From NCBI RefSeq assembly GCF_004011695.2, contig NC_082412.1, positions 992,001 to 1,056,000 on the forward strand: a stretch of DNA of 64,000 bases, written 5' to 3'. A program made the position numbers and the translations under genes. The DNA is from Ascochyta rabiei. Taxonomy: Eukaryota; Ascomycota; Dothideomycetes; Pleosporales; Didymellaceae. Below are positions 46,862 through 58,899 of this stretch, in pieces; position 1 is the stretch's first letter, and the number at the start of each line of letters is the position of its first letter. Below the pieces are notes generated by a model. The model was not told where the DNA came from. It made no database searches and was given only the letters and a program-made list of their open reading frames with translations.

Positions 46862-47582
46862 ATGCGCAAAACACCCCCAGCAGATCAGAATGCAGGCGAT
46901 TCAACGGTGGCGTTCCCATTCCTAGACCTCCCATCAGGTGTGCAAATCGGTGCCACGTCAAAGAGCTTCTATTAATCTGTTCCTATAGACATTCGTAACA
47001 TCTTCTACACCCTCTGCCTAGAGCTTGCAACAATCAGCATGAAGAGGCAACGCGATATCCGCTGCAAAGAGAGCGGATTCCGCAGCTTTACACAGGTTTC
47101 ACGACACATCCGTGCAGAGTTCTACCCTCTATATATGAGGAGCACGTTTACAGTCAAGAACTACCAAGTACCAGCTTTCGTTAAAGATGTCCTTCCAAGA
47201 TCAATCAACCTCAGAGAGACTATACTCAGGATTGACATAGGGCAGCGTTACTTTGGCAAGCGTGTTGATATCTTGCCAGCACTTCTTTCCATAGCACGCC
47301 GAGAAGATATCCAAGTTCAGTTCCAGTGCGATAATTGGAATTAGGGGATAGCGGAGCGCCTTACCCAAGCATGCCAGCAAAGGTCGCGGTAGCAGGCGAT
47401 GATCTGCAGAGTGGGGCACATCTTCATCAACGGAGACCCAATCATAATATTCAGAGAATCGGGGCTCCAGGAATGGAAGGCAAGAACAGAAATCATTTCC
47501 TAAAAGTTTTGAGCCTATCTTGGGTTTCAAATGAAAGCTGAGAATAATGGTCTTATGTTCCTATCAAGGATCGAGCATGCCG
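46862..47582 (+). pseudogene. 2EXR/F-box-like fungal protein, RIP-inactivated
   Basis: ATG 46862 leads into FPFLDLPSG, then one TAA (46973-46975) and VPIDIRNIFYTLCLE. This is the signature (F.FL.LP.EIR..IY.L.L) of a very common fungal family often labelled 2EXR or F-box-like. It continues into FRSFTQVSRHIRAEFYPLYM (family L...SRQ.R.E..P.Y) and a helical C-terminal half to about 47582, through TAG at former Trp/Gln codons. The cleanest piece is 47039-47344. Family function is not settled; F-box-like roles are assumed. Copia-2 inserted about 30 bp downstream. Confidence 0.6.
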
Positions 47583-47615
47583 AATGACACCTACATTACT
47601 TGGTCGGTGCAAATT

Positions 47616-47775
47616 TGTGGCGGCGTAACTAGCCGCTGTAGGGAACAATGGAAAGACTGCGCTGTATTGCTGTCTAGCTAGGAGAGTGCAATATATACCT
47701 GTCCCGAGACCAACTAAGCTAGGGCCGTCTGCCGTGGGTAGACGGTCCGATTGACACCCAATTGATACCGCAACA
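47616..47775 (-). repeat. 3' LTR of Copia-2
   Basis: It is 160 bp, begins TGTGGCGGCG and ends ACCGCAACA. It differs from the 5' LTR at five positions, all transitions in which this copy keeps C or G. Confidence 0.92.
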
Positions 47776-47786
47776 CTCCCCCCCAG
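47776..47786 (-). other. Polypurine tract of Copia-2
   Basis: Plus-strand ctccccccca, a G run on the element's strand, lies directly against the 3' LTR where second-strand synthesis is primed in LTR retrotransposons. Confidence 0.65.
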
Positions 47787-47889
47787 CTGCTGTGAACAAC
47801 AAGGCTGAATCTATCTACCTAGTACCACCCGGTGAGGCCTGCTAGATCTGGTATCCTAGCCTCCTGAGTGCTGTCTATAAGGTGATGCT

Positions 47890-50800
47890 TAACGTCTTCT
47901 AATCTAAGCTGTTAGACGAATCTCTCGTGTTTCTGTCGTACTAGAGTCTTAGTAAGGCCGTCTGCTGGCATGTCTGCTGTAGGGCACCAGGCAACGTCTA
48001 TACGACTGTGCTGTACCTCCTGCCTAAGCTACATCTAATGCGTGTTAACGTGGCGTAGCTTTGTGTGTAGCCTGTCCTCCTGCTTCGTAACTATGCCTAC
48101 TGTCTGCTGATTATTACAGTAGATGACTGGCTTCACGTCAGGATTGAACCTAAGGTGTTTGAACACTCTGTTCCACCATTCCATCTCCCCCCCAGCCACG
48201 GAGAGAGCCATAAGCTCTGCCTCTGTAGTAGACTTGGCAACTGAGCGTTGACGTGTCGCCTTCTAGTCTATACACATACTATACAGTTTAAACAGGTATC
48301 TATATAAGCTCTGTCTGGATTCCTTATTGTTAGCGAACGCTGCATCAGATGCTCTATAGAACATTAATAGATTATTAATTTAGCTGATGTATGTGGTACT
48401 GCTCCTTGCTCTGTTACATGCTCTAATAGCCAAGTACTTTGTACCTATCAGATATCTCCAGACGTGCTTAGCAGCTGCCACGTGCTTCTGCCCAGGGTTC
48501 TGTAGATGACGTGCTAGGACTAAGTGTGCTCGCGACACGTCAGGTCTCGTAAAGGTTGATATGTAGGCTAGCAAGCCAACTAGCTGCTGGTATATCTGTG
48601 TGCGGCTGGCGTTCGGCTCCTCTGTGCTCAACGGCAGGTAGCTCTCAGTTAACGGTACCACTGGGTATCTCCCTGACGTCTGTGCTAAGTTGAACTTGGC
48701 TGACACTTTGTTAATAAAAGAGTCCTGTACCAGCCATATAGATGCTGCTTCCTAGTCTCTAAGTACCCGTACACCTAGGAACCACTTTAGGGCACCTAGT
48801 CTTCGCACGTTGTACGTTGCCTGCAGCTGCTTCTTAAATTGGCTGTAATGGCTGAGATGCTGTAGGTGTACCAGAACAACAATATCATCCACGTAGAAGA
48901 ACACAATCAAATGCTCGCTTGTAAATAGACACGGCACGTCCTTGATTGGTCTCAGCCCTAGGTTCACCAGCGTTCTGCTCAGGTGCTTAAACTAAAGCTG
49001 TGGTGCGTCCTTAAGGCCATATAGGGCTCTCTTAAGTTCGAGTAGCTCGCCTATCTGTCTTACGAACGGTTCTGGTGTACGAACGTAGACTAGCTGCTCT
49101 AGTGGTGCATTCAGGAACGCGTTCAGCACGTCATACTGATACGCCTGAAGGCCAAATACAGCAGCTATAGCTATTAGAGATCTGAATACACGTGCTGCCA
49201 GTGTGGCTGCGTACGTGTCTCCCCACTCGTTCTAGAGGTCTCCTCTAACAACAAGTCTTGCCTTGTACTTGTAGAGGTACCTATCTTCGTCAAACTTGTA
49301 TGTGAATACCCACTTTAGAGGGAGTATCTGTGCCTCAGCGGCTGCTGCTGCTGCTGTTACTGACGTGGTTGCAAAGCATCCCTTCTCTTAACAGCTAGCA
49401 AACTCAGCATAAGCTGCCTCTCTGAACTCCTGTCCGTGCAGGTGCTTCTCTAGGTCTCTCCACTGTTGTGGGGGTGCTGGGAGCCTGTCTCTGTGCAGCC
49501 TTGTGCGTGGCGCTTCGCCCATAAGTTTCTGAGATTCTGACGGATTGACAGCTAGTGCAAATGCTGTGTAGTACGATCCCAGCGGGCGTCTCTGTCTCCT
49601 TGACGTCAGCACGTTTGCCTCGTCAATCTGGCTGCTGATATCTTCTCTCCTTGGAGCGTTATTCGATCGTCGATCCGGAGCCTCTGCCTCAGGCATAAGA
49701 GTCTGCCAGCCTCGTGGCATGCTGCCACTCTCCTGACTACTCTCAACTATCTCTCTGTTGCCATCCAGCAGATAACTCGGCTCGGGTGTGTCCTCAGGCG
49801 TCGGTAGCCATTCTGTACTCTCTGTCACTTCCTTCTGTGACTCTCGATGACCAGCCATCTCATTCATTAGCTGACTCTCTGCTTCGTCAACGCTCTCTGC
49901 CTCATGGGCATCCTCTGTCTCGTTGACGTTTTCTTGACTAGGAATGATTTCACTGACGTGTGACTCCCCTATAAGTTGCTCTGGTTCCTCTAGATTTTCC
50001 AGGATGTTGAGAACAGTAGCAATCTCACGTAGTCTCTGTCTCTCTGGGTAAACCTCCTCCATGCTGTGCTCTGACGGCAGGAAGACCACGTCCCGTGTCC
50101 TCAATACTCTCTGCAGCGTCAGCATCCACACGCGATAGATATTTGTAGAGTCATAGCCTACTAGCTGTCCTATTAACGCACGTGATTGTAGCTTCTCCCC
50201 GCGCTTCAGCTTCGTGTTTAACGCGTATGCTCGGGATCTAATAGTAGTCAGGTGAGCAACTGTTAGCTTACGTCCGTGGACAACCTCATATAGAGTTCTC
50301 TAGGACAGTGCTTCTGTAGGCGTGCGATTAAGGAGATATACAGCTGTCATGCAGCACTTGTTAGTTAACTCCATAGGCAGGTCTCCGCCGATCCGGATAG
50401 CCCGTCCCCTCGTGACAATCGTGCTGCCGGCTCTCTCTGTGAGTCCGTTCTGTTCCTCAGTGTACTCGGCTCTTGGTTCTACAACAATACCAAGGTCTCT
50501 GAATATCTGTAGCATCTCACTATAGCCACGGTCACTGTCTAGTCTTATGACTGACACATCAGCATTGTACTAACGTCTAATCTTCGCCAGTAGTCTCTCT
50601 GCAGCACGCCTCAGCGTTACTGAGCTCTTATCTGGTAGGCAGCACGCCTCGTGCCAAGACGTGTACTGGTCAACGGCATAGAACATCCACAGGTCTCTGT
50701 TGTAACAGTGCTCCGTTCTCTCACGCAATTAAATAAGGTTAATGCCAAGTCTATAGAATAGACGGATGGCTGGCTCCCTAGGTGGTTGTTAGCTGACTAT

Positions 50801-52560
50801 CCTGTGTAGCTTCGCCTGTATGCACGTCTCACACGTGTCCCATTAGGGTGCCTTAGGGTGCTGTTCAACCTGTATCCCGTTAACGTGGTTGCTCAATTGA
50901 GCTACTGCCTTCTGACTCACGTGGCCAAGGAGCTTATGGGCATCCTTCTGGGTGACTGTTAGTGGCTTCCGTTTGTCTTGTAACGGCCTGGGTACTGGAT
51001 ATCGTGTCGCATACACTAACAATAGAGCCGGCTGCAGTGCCTGCTCTTTCTTATTGTTAATTAACCAGTGTCTATCCTGGTACTGTAATAGACATATGAC
51101 GTTTAACGCTTTCTCCTGGTATAGGCAGTTACGTCCTAAGTCAAAGTGTACTCCTAGAGGCCTGCTGCGTGACAATCCAACCACGCTTGTGAAGAATCTA
51201 GGGATGTAGGCCACGTACGTCAACTTCATCTAGCTTCTTCCTGTTGGCGTCTTAACGTTGAGTACTACCTTACCCCACTCCTCTATCTGTGCTAGCACTC
51301 CGCCAGCGTACACGTAGTCTGTGGGTCCTCCCTTTATAGTTGTAGTCTAATTGGATCCTCTAGTGTTTGTCACGTGACAGTTTGAACCTGGATCTAGTAT
51401 CCACCTAGTGAGTAGCAGCGGCTGACTCTGATTAGCTATAGCTGTAGTCTGTAGCATAGCATTGCAGTGGGTCGTGCTCCTGACTGGCTGGCCATTATCC
51501 ATGCTGATTACAGACTGCTTCTTACTCTCTGTTTCTTGCTTGCCGTTCTTCCTAAGGCGAGCTTCTACGTGTCTAAGTGCCTTAGCTATAGTAGTCTCAG
51601 CCTGGCGTAGCTCGTCAAACTTCTTCTCTACTGCTGCATCTGGCGTCCAATTAGACTGCTGTAGGCTGTAGTTGACGTATTGACAGTCCTTGAATCTGTG
51701 GCTATTCCCACACAGGCATGCCGTACGTCGTGTTAATCCACCTAAGGCTGTCAGGTTGTCTGTGCTAGGTGTGCTAGCCGTGCTAGGTGCAACACCTAAC
51801 GTTGCAAACGTGCCAAGAGATAATGCAATTGGACGTGTGCGTCGATAGTAAGACCGAAATTCAGCCACAAGATCTGCGGTTGACGTGTACTGCTCTCCTC
51901 TCTGGTCCTTCCTGATTAGCTCATGCAGCTGTGTAGCTGCCCAGCTATCGTTAAGGCCCCTGATCGACAGTATGAAGTCCTCTTGAGATCGGTTACCATC
52001 CACTTCGGGCATCTTGGCCTCCGTCAGGAGTCTGGTGATTGTCACCTACTCGTCAAACCAGGTATCCAGATTTGCTCTCCTTGGTCTCGTACACACAGCT
52101 CTGTAGCAGCTGCGTAGCTGGTGATTCCGCTCACCTACTGATGGGCAGAGGTGCTTCTTGAGCGTTGTCAATCGACTGTACGGGTCTGAGCAGCTGACAA
52201 TAAGATCCAGGTGCTTGACGTCGATTGTCCGGGCAATCTCAGAGTTAAAGCTTCTTAAGGCCTTCTCTCTCTATAACCATCTTGCCTCCTCACGCTTAAA
52301 CCTCCTTGCCTACGTGTTGTAGACTGATATCTCTTCAGCAGACAGATCCTTAATGTCAATATCGTCCTGCTCTTCTTCAGATACCTGAGTTTTCTTAAAC
52401 CTCCACACAGGCTTCTCCTGTGGCTTCTCATCTTGTAGCTTCCTCAGCTCGTCCACTGACAGACTTAGGTTGACGTACGGCCACAGGTTGTCTCTGTCTG
52501 CTGTGTCCTTTCTTACGAACAACTACTTCTCCTAGTTATCAGGCTTGCTGAGTATAACTG
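47890..52560 (-). pseudogene. Copia-2 gag-pol polyprotein, broken by RIP-type stops
   Basis: Gag: complement 52310-52522 and 51347-52045. The latter includes a knuckle-like CLCGNSHRFKDC and, near its end, the protease active site WILDPGSNCHVTN (family D.G). Integrase: complement 50843-51229 (pre-integrase LLGHVS.KAV) and 50300-50557 (YTEEQNGLTERA, holding the catalytic Glu, and LLNRTPTEALS). Linker: 49388-50131, acidic. RT: 48752-48967 with FFYVDDIVVL intact, then 48380-48706 with QLVGLLAYISTFTRPDVSRA and the RYLIGTKYLA segment. RNase H follows at about 47900-48270 (STTEAELMALS). These enzymes would copy and integrate the element. The stops between pieces are mostly at Gln/Trp codons. Confidence 0.85.
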
Positions 52561-52730
52561 ACGTCTTTGTTACTAGCAGGTCCTGCTCATATGCACTTAT
52601 TGTGCTATCTCTTAGGACGTGCTCTATTTGACAGGTTGACAATTAATCTAGTTATGTTAACAGCCAGTTGTACAGGCTGTATATAAACAGGTAAACGCAG
52701 CAATTAACTAAAGGCTTCTAGGCTTATAAC

Positions 52731-52890
52731 TGTGGCAGCGTAACTAGCTGCTGTAGGGAATAATAGAAAGACTGCGCTGTATTACTGTCTAGCTAGGAGA
52801 GTGCAATATATACCTGTCCCGAGACCAACTAAGCTAGGGCCGTCTGCCGTGGGTAGACGGTCCGATTGACACCCAATTGATACCGCAACA
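52731..52890 (-). repeat. 5' LTR of Copia-2
   Basis: It is 160 bp, begins TGTGGCAGCG and ends ACCGCAACA, followed by the target duplication aaatt. At all five differences from the partner LTR it carries the T or A. Confidence 0.92.
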
Positions 52891-52895
52891 AAATT

Positions 52896-53583
52896 TAATT
52901 CAGACCGTAGTACAATAGGGCAATACATTGATACAGCTTATCGCACACAGTAGTGTTTGTGCGCTCCTTGCAAGCCCACGCGTGGGATACTAAGGTGCAA
53001 TTACATGTGCGGACAAGTGCTTCCAGCTAGTTTCTGAGACCCCCGAACCCTGCTTTAGATCCGTAATGCGGCAGTATTCCAGAACCATCTTAATTGTTCT
53101 GATCCCTGAGAAGGTGCATGGCAAGCACATAGAAACATCTGTTGAGTATGGCTGTCGAGTTTCTGTTTCCAGAATGCCGTTCCCTGCAAGCGTCTGCTGT
53201 GCCACCCGTACGCGCCCACGCTACCCATGCCCCTCTTCGTACCTGGCGGGTCGATAGGAAGCAACGTTTAGCCCCCAAAAAATCAGAACACAGTCTTTGG
53301 GACTCTGTCGTGGTCCTTGGTCGCATTTGTGTTAGTTGTAGCGGATCATAAAACTGACAACAGAATGCTGTATGCTGATAGCGATTACAAATGTGCTATG
53401 CACCTGAAGACTGCTTTTTGAGTTCAGTTCGCACCTTAACACATCTCTGCGCTAATGGAATAGTCCTTGTGCGGTACATCATTGCGAAATCTACCTGGTC
53501 TCTGTGCCTTGCGGAACAATCTTTAACCTCTTTTAACCTCTTTAGCTATCGTGCACGCACTCGCACTCATTTCTTAATCCAAT
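52896..53583. other. Intergenic, promoter side of the next gene
   Basis: Several overlapping short frames on both strands (53055-53351) contradict each other and show no family features. The last 60 bases before 53584 are pyrimidine-rich with repeated tttaacctc, as in fungal leaders. Nothing else is seen. Confidence 0.45.
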
Positions 53584-55751
53584 ATGAATCCTTCTCTCTC
53601 TTCTCTACCCCCACTGGAGTACTCTGTGTACACCACTTCGGCTCTTATGTGGAAGACTAAGAATGCTAAGTACTGGTCTACCTTTGTGGAGAAAGGCAAG
53701 CCAAGGGTTGAAGATTTCTGAGAGCATATCCAGTATATTAGAGACCCACACTTCACCAGCGCAGTAAGTATTTACAGATAGTAGCATGAATAAGTAGCTA
53801 CTAATAGCTTCCCACAGTACGGTCCAAACCATATACAACCAATTTGTGAAGTACCAGATTCTATTCAGATTCAATACAGTCAAGTTTTCTGTCACCTTAC
53901 TGAGCTCCTTGATAAATTCCAGGACTGCATTAGCGAGATGAGTCCACTTAAAGAAGAAGACTTGTTGTTCCTTCTTCTTTGCTGATTTGCAGATTCTTCT
54001 GAAGCGGCCGTATATGCAGAGATAAGGCGCTTAGATGACGTCTAAATCTACGACTCAACTATCTAAGAACCGCTTGTAGGTCAGCTTATACACCAGCATT
54101 GTAACAGTGTTAACGTTGAATTATAGGAATCAACGGTACTTGAAGGCTCTCTGAGTCACGATGCCAGTGTTATCTATGCTGATCTGAGTATGAACTACTC
54201 AGAGCTACAGGGAGAGCATTTTCCTGACACGGCCTACAGCCTCTTACCCTAGACACCTTTAGAAATAAATAATACTTATGCGGTAACAATCAACTTCCCT
54301 GCACTGATGCCTATCCAACCGCTAGATAGTTTGGCTCTGCCTATAGATAATCCACTAGAGTACTCAAGTCTGTCAGAATTGACAGATATATGGCCAGAGC
54401 ACAACTGGACCTAGTTGCTATTTAAATTACAACCTCTGGGTTTTCGCATACATCAATGTTACCACAATAGAGTAGAGCATGGTGGCGAGGATGAAGCTTT
54501 TGAGCTACCCCTAGGATTTCCAGAAATAGTGCACTATATAGAAGAAGCTTTCAGTAACGTAATAAATACCAGCAGGCACTTACTTGTTTATTAGAAGCTA
54601 ATCATTGTAGGTTGCCCGTGCTACATTTCGTGTTCAGAACCAGTCAAGACAATCCCTACCCCTAGAAGATAGAGGCACTCAGAGCTTTGAGTGCAATCTT
54701 TTCGCTACAATCCCTTCTTTGTACATTACAGTGCAGTAAGAGGGGGGGTTTCTAGTGTATAGGTGTTTCAGGGACAGAAAGGTTTAGTTTTCACCCAGAC
54801 TGATTCTCTTTAAGCTGACAGCTATCTAGGATTGGATTTCATCCCACAATGGTCACGAGGAGTGTTCTGGTTGTTAAGAAGATTTTGGATTATAGTAACA
54901 AGCTAGCTACGTAGATACAGCAACTCCGCAATTTAGACGTGTCTCTATTAATTACTCTTCTTAATGTGATAAATGATACAATAGGCTGCAGATTTAGGAG
55001 CTTACGTAAATCGTGTTCGTACGCTGCAAGTAGCCCTAAGATTGGCTGTCTACCGAAGCCCGTTACCCGTGCCTCAGAATCCTGCGGCCTATTAACAGAA
55101 AACTGTCCCCAGATTCCATTATTACACATGTACAGGCTCTTTTCTATATATAAGCAAAAAGATCCTATAAATCTAGCTGTCTACCCAGGAACACTTTGCA
55201 ATCAATTAGATAATTAAGCTATGTCTGCTACACCACCTCTTTTGTCTTGCCAATCAGTTAACAGCGACGGCTTAGAGCTAGTTAAACTTGCCTACACCCC
55301 CACATGGCCCACACAGTTGCAAAGTTCTATGCATCACGTTACAGATCAACCGCCCTAGCCAGACATATATCTACATCTTTCACAAGTCCTTAAGTGGGAA
55401 ATATGGACGCACAGCCAAACTTATGCTAAGCTTGTAAGCGAGTGTATGCAATCTGCAGAACTTGCAGACCAAGTAAATAGACTCTCTAGCAAGCTTGTGC
55501 AGTTGCGAAAGTCATGCAAAGTACCTCAGCACAAAGACAAAGGGTCTTTGTTGGCCCTTTAAAGTAATCTTGAACAGGAACGCAAGGTTTGTGCTATAAG
55601 ATATCCTTAAGGAAAAGAAATTGAAATACAACAGACTCCAAAGCCATGGTCACCTGGGCCGTTTCAGCAGAATTAAGAATCTATTCTCACAACAGGAGAA
55701 GGAGCAGGCGCTGTATGGCACTACAATAGACACGCAAATAAACAGTCATAA
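53584..55751 (+). pseudogene. Large unknown fungal protein, two or more exons, RIP-inactivated
   Basis: Exon 1 (53584-53763, MNPSLSSLPPLEYSVYTTS...) joins in phase across a 54-nt intron (53764-53817: GTAAGT donor, TACTAAT branch, CCCACAG acceptor) to a frame that reads smoothly for over 1 kb. Examples are SQVFCHLTELLDKFQDCISEM, LKEEDLLFLLL, HDASVIYADLSMNYSELQGE and PLDSLALPIDNPLEYSSLSE. Near 54850 the coding frame shifts by one base (either frame is open there) and continues through an open piece at 54939-55217 to 55751, including a coiled-coil-like ELADQVNRLSSKLVQLRKS. About 20 stops interrupt it, nearly all TAG/TAA/TGA from CAG, CAA, CGA or TGG. Intact length would be about 700 residues. 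I do not recognise the family. Confidence 0.5.
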
Positions 55752-55940
55752 CGCTTATTCGTACGGTAAATGCAAGTTCATAGATTTTTAACAAGCACTT
55801 GATAACAAGCTATATGTTTATTGCTTTTCCCTTATTGCGACGGTGATAACTCGGCCTTGAAGCTGCAAACATACTACGCCAACAATACAGTGTCATCAAC
55901 AATAAGACTAATGCAAGCTAGGGTTTTTTCTATAGAAAGC

Positions 55941-56404
55941 TCAATCTGCTCTTACTTCGCTGCTAGTTCTTCCTTGTTCCTGCGTATGTTGACGTCTGCG
56001 GCTTTGGCAAAACATGAAAGCTACTAGCGACAATACTAATATGATAATTATAACTACAATTCCAGCCAACATTGATCTGTTTAGTCCCTTGTATTTAGGA
56101 TTTCTTGTGAAAGTTGACTTTGGTATGTTAGATACCAGCCTTCTGGCTGGTTTAAGCTTCTTGAATGTACAATCAGAATCAATTTCGTGTCTCTCAATGC
56201 AAGCCTCTTACCATTTAAAACGATTATAGGCGGATTCTTTGATCTGGTTATAAGAGGCTCAGCTCTGGGCAGGGTTCTGTAGGACACTCAGTGTCAGATT
56301 AAACTCTCATACAGTGAGAAGGATAGGATAGACTGACTCATAAGAAGGTGGTTCACCCACAAGCGAAGACTGATTCTTAGACTTAGATGGAGATCTGACG
56401 AATA
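55941..56404 (-). pseudogene. Single-pass membrane protein remnant
   Basis: The minus-strand frame shows a PPSY motif, a polar stretch with Cys (EACIERHEIDSDC), then one strong membrane segment (SMLAGIVVIIIILVLSLVAF) followed at once by basic residues (CQSRRRQ) and a stop. The topology would be outside to inside. Three stops (two TGA, one TAA) sit at likely CGA/CAA codons. A plausible splice acceptor (TTCGTCAG) precedes the frame near 56405, so upstream exons may exist. No family is recognised. Confidence 0.4.
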
Positions 56405-56957
56405 CACAGCTTAAGATAATGCAACACATAGTAATAGTCTCCAAACTGGTACAGCGAGAGACGTTTATAGCAATAATGCAGTCTGTGCAACTGTTAGCAA
56501 TATGCAAGTATTGTATTACTAAGCGACAGCTTCAAGAAATTGCAGTAAACCGTGCTCAGTTCTTGATATATTACCCAAAACCGGTTCTGGTAAACCATAT
56601 TTCAGCAGATGTCTGTTCTACGTTTACGGTTCCAACGCCAGCGGCACTACCAGCAGGCTTGCCAAATACGGTAAGCTCCCAGTATCTAATTGTATAACGT
56701 GCATCCATGCGTTACACAAACACCCCTGTGCCGCAAGAGTTCTACAAATTTAACATCTTAAATATTCTTATGTTGCTTCTATCGCTCTGTAATACTGTAC
56801 ACTTATTCTATAGGCTTTTATCTATTAGATAAGGGCTTGTAGCGAAAAGATACATAGTGTTAAGCTGTGCTGTCGCTTATGCTTTTTTATCCACTAGAAG
56901 CTGCATTACCTTTACACCCTAGTATCAGCCCTATAGCTAAAGGCATTATATGTATTA
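56405..56957. other. No confident gene; A+T rise toward the transposon stack
   Basis: A 92-residue plus-strand frame (56419-56697) has no clear features. From about 56760 the sequence takes on RIP character (ctattag, ttatag) and probably belongs to the element interrupted by family A copy 5. Confidence 0.4.
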
Positions 56958-57038
56958 ACATACTCCACAGGTGAGCGGATCAAACAGGTGAGCGGATCAC
57001 TCTGCTAAAACCACACTGAACCTCCACTATACCACGCA

Positions 57039-58899
57039 ATGCCTTAACAACAACATTAATCTACGCCCTTAAGAGAAGCTGCAATACAGCTTGCGCTCTA
57101 GGCAATTAAATAAGACGCAACACTTACCCTATAACGCGCTATAGCTATATATAACACGCCTTACAGTATACTACACGCTTAATATATAGGAAAACCTACA
57201 TAAGCTAATTATACGCTAGTTTAATAAATTATAGACTAGATTAAGGAGGACGTAATTACTAAGTATATCCTTAAGCTAGATACATAAGGATTTGCCCCTT
57301 AGCTAGCTGCTGTTAGGATCCCTTTCGGGAGGGGTGGCACGTTATTGAGCACTTGAAGATAGAGAGTGTAATTGCAGGTTATGGATAGACGAATCGCTCC
57401 CGAGTAATCAGAGCGATCCGGACAGGTTATATAGATACGCCACCCCTGCTCCATTTACCAGGCCTTCGGTCTTCGGTCTTAGTGCGGAGCACCTGGGGAC
57501 TAGGGACCTGACAGCTGCTGTAGCTAATATAGCTAATTCTTTGCGTACTAAGCATAATATAGGCTATGTTAGCACAAACTAGCCTAATATGTTTATTAAG
57601 CGCTGCCTTAACCTTAAAGTAAGGTTTAATTATAAGTACGACTATAAGAAAGCCTTTTATAAGGATCTAGAGATTATATAAGGCTAGTTTAGGCTTATAG
57701 TTAATGTTAAAGCTAAGTATAGCATCTAGGACAATAACATATATAACTTTAATAAGACAGGCTTTATAATAGGCTAGATATCAATAGGAGTAGTTATTAT
57801 AGGCTTAGAGCGTTAAGGACAGCTAAAGGTAGTGTAGTAGGGTAACTATAAGTAGATAATAGTTATATAGGGTATTAATAGCATAGGGTAGGCTATTCTA
57901 CCCTTTATTATCTTTAAAGGCTGTAACTACCTCTCTGCCTAGTATAAAGAAGACAATCTGCCCTATAATTAGGTTATTAGAGTCTCTAAGAACAGATAGA
58001 CTACTAACAAGCTTAGTCTAGACTAGTTAAAGCACTTTAATGCCTATATAAAGACGCGCACCTAAGGAGTATACTAGCTGCTCCTTATTAACAGCTATAA
58101 GAGCTATAACTTCCTTAACTTCTAACAATACTATAAGGAAGTAAACATTATTACACTATATATACCTCTATACTTATTACACCTCTTATAACTACTTAAT
58201 TTAAGTTATTTTACCCCTCTAAAGAAGGTGTATAGGCGCTAAGCTAAGAATCTTATATACAACTATATTACTTATATTACTAAAACTAAGTTCCTACTAT
58301 GCTTTATAGGCGCCTATAAGAAGATGTTTACTTCTAGCAATATCTAAGAAGGCTTCTAAGGCGCTAGATTAGTCCCCTTTAACCTAGAACGGGTTATAAT
58401 AGGTCTTAATGTCTACCTACATACCCTACTGCTACCTCCTGTAAAAGATGCTTCTTAGCAGTCCTAAACCCTAAGTAATACCCTGTAATTAGGGTTATAA
58501 TTAACGCTAGTTTAAGAGAGGATTTAAAGGCATGCAAGCAGCTTACTAACTTTAATAGTTAAGGCCTTTAAAAAGCTTGCTAAAGGCGCAGCTATTATTG
58601 CGCATAAGCTAGTGTTAGCTAAAAAGGAGATTACTAGGCTTTAAATAGCAAATAAGGCTGCTATGCAATGCAAATTAAATAAAAGAAAGTAGTTACAGGA
58701 GGAGGGAGTCCTAACAGCTAAGGAAGGCCTTTAATTAACTACTCTAACTAAGTTTAGGGCGCGTAGTAATAGTAAGAAGGTAAAGAAGCGAGTACGCGCT
58801 AAAGGAGGGGAAGTAACCTAAAGACGCTGTACAAAGTACTACAACGTTAGACATAACTTACGTACATATAAGAAGGCTGTAGAAGATATTTTTAAATAA
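57039..58899 (+). pseudogene. Family A transposase in copy 5, RIPped and split by a solo LTR
   Basis: ATG 57039 to TAA 58899; without the LTR insertion the frame is 551 codons. Visible are the helix-turn-helix region (NYKYDYKKAFYKDLEII at about 57625-57670), YNFNKTGFIIG (first catalytic site, D and E changed to N and K), LINSYKSYN (second site), and a C-terminal knuckle RRCTKYYNVRHN (second Cys changed to Tyr). Stops are frequent. Confidence 0.75.
57311..57513. repeat. Solo LTR, not RIPped
   Basis: It is 203 bp, begins TGTTAGGATCCC and ends GGGACCTGACA, flanked by a perfect 5-bp duplication gctgc (57306-57310 and 57514-57518). Its G+C content is far above that of its host and it shows no CpA depletion. 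It differs from the Copia-1 and Copia-2 LTRs, so it represents a third LTR family. It is a solo LTR left by recombination between two LTRs. Confidence 0.88.

Larger units (their letters stand above)
47616..52890 (-). mobile_element. Complete Ty1/Copia retrotransposon (Copia-2), lightly RIPped
   Basis: It is 5275 bp with 160-bp LTRs at 47616-47775 and 52731-52890 and a 5-bp target duplication aaatt (47611-47615 and 52891-52895). Minus-strand order is gag, protease, integrase, RT, RNase H. A pyrimidine run just inside the left LTR (47776-47785, ctcccccccag on the plus strand) is the polypurine tract in element orientation. Long open stretches remain (up to 247 residues), so it is far less mutated than Copia-1, but TAG/TAA codons still break the polyprotein into at least seven pieces. 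Confidence 0.92.

Noticed and set aside
46662..46998. ATG at 46662 with a 49-nt intron as the true start of the 2EXR-like gene
   Set aside because: The splice sites look good but the phase after the intron does not match the 2EXR frame, so I kept ATG 46862.
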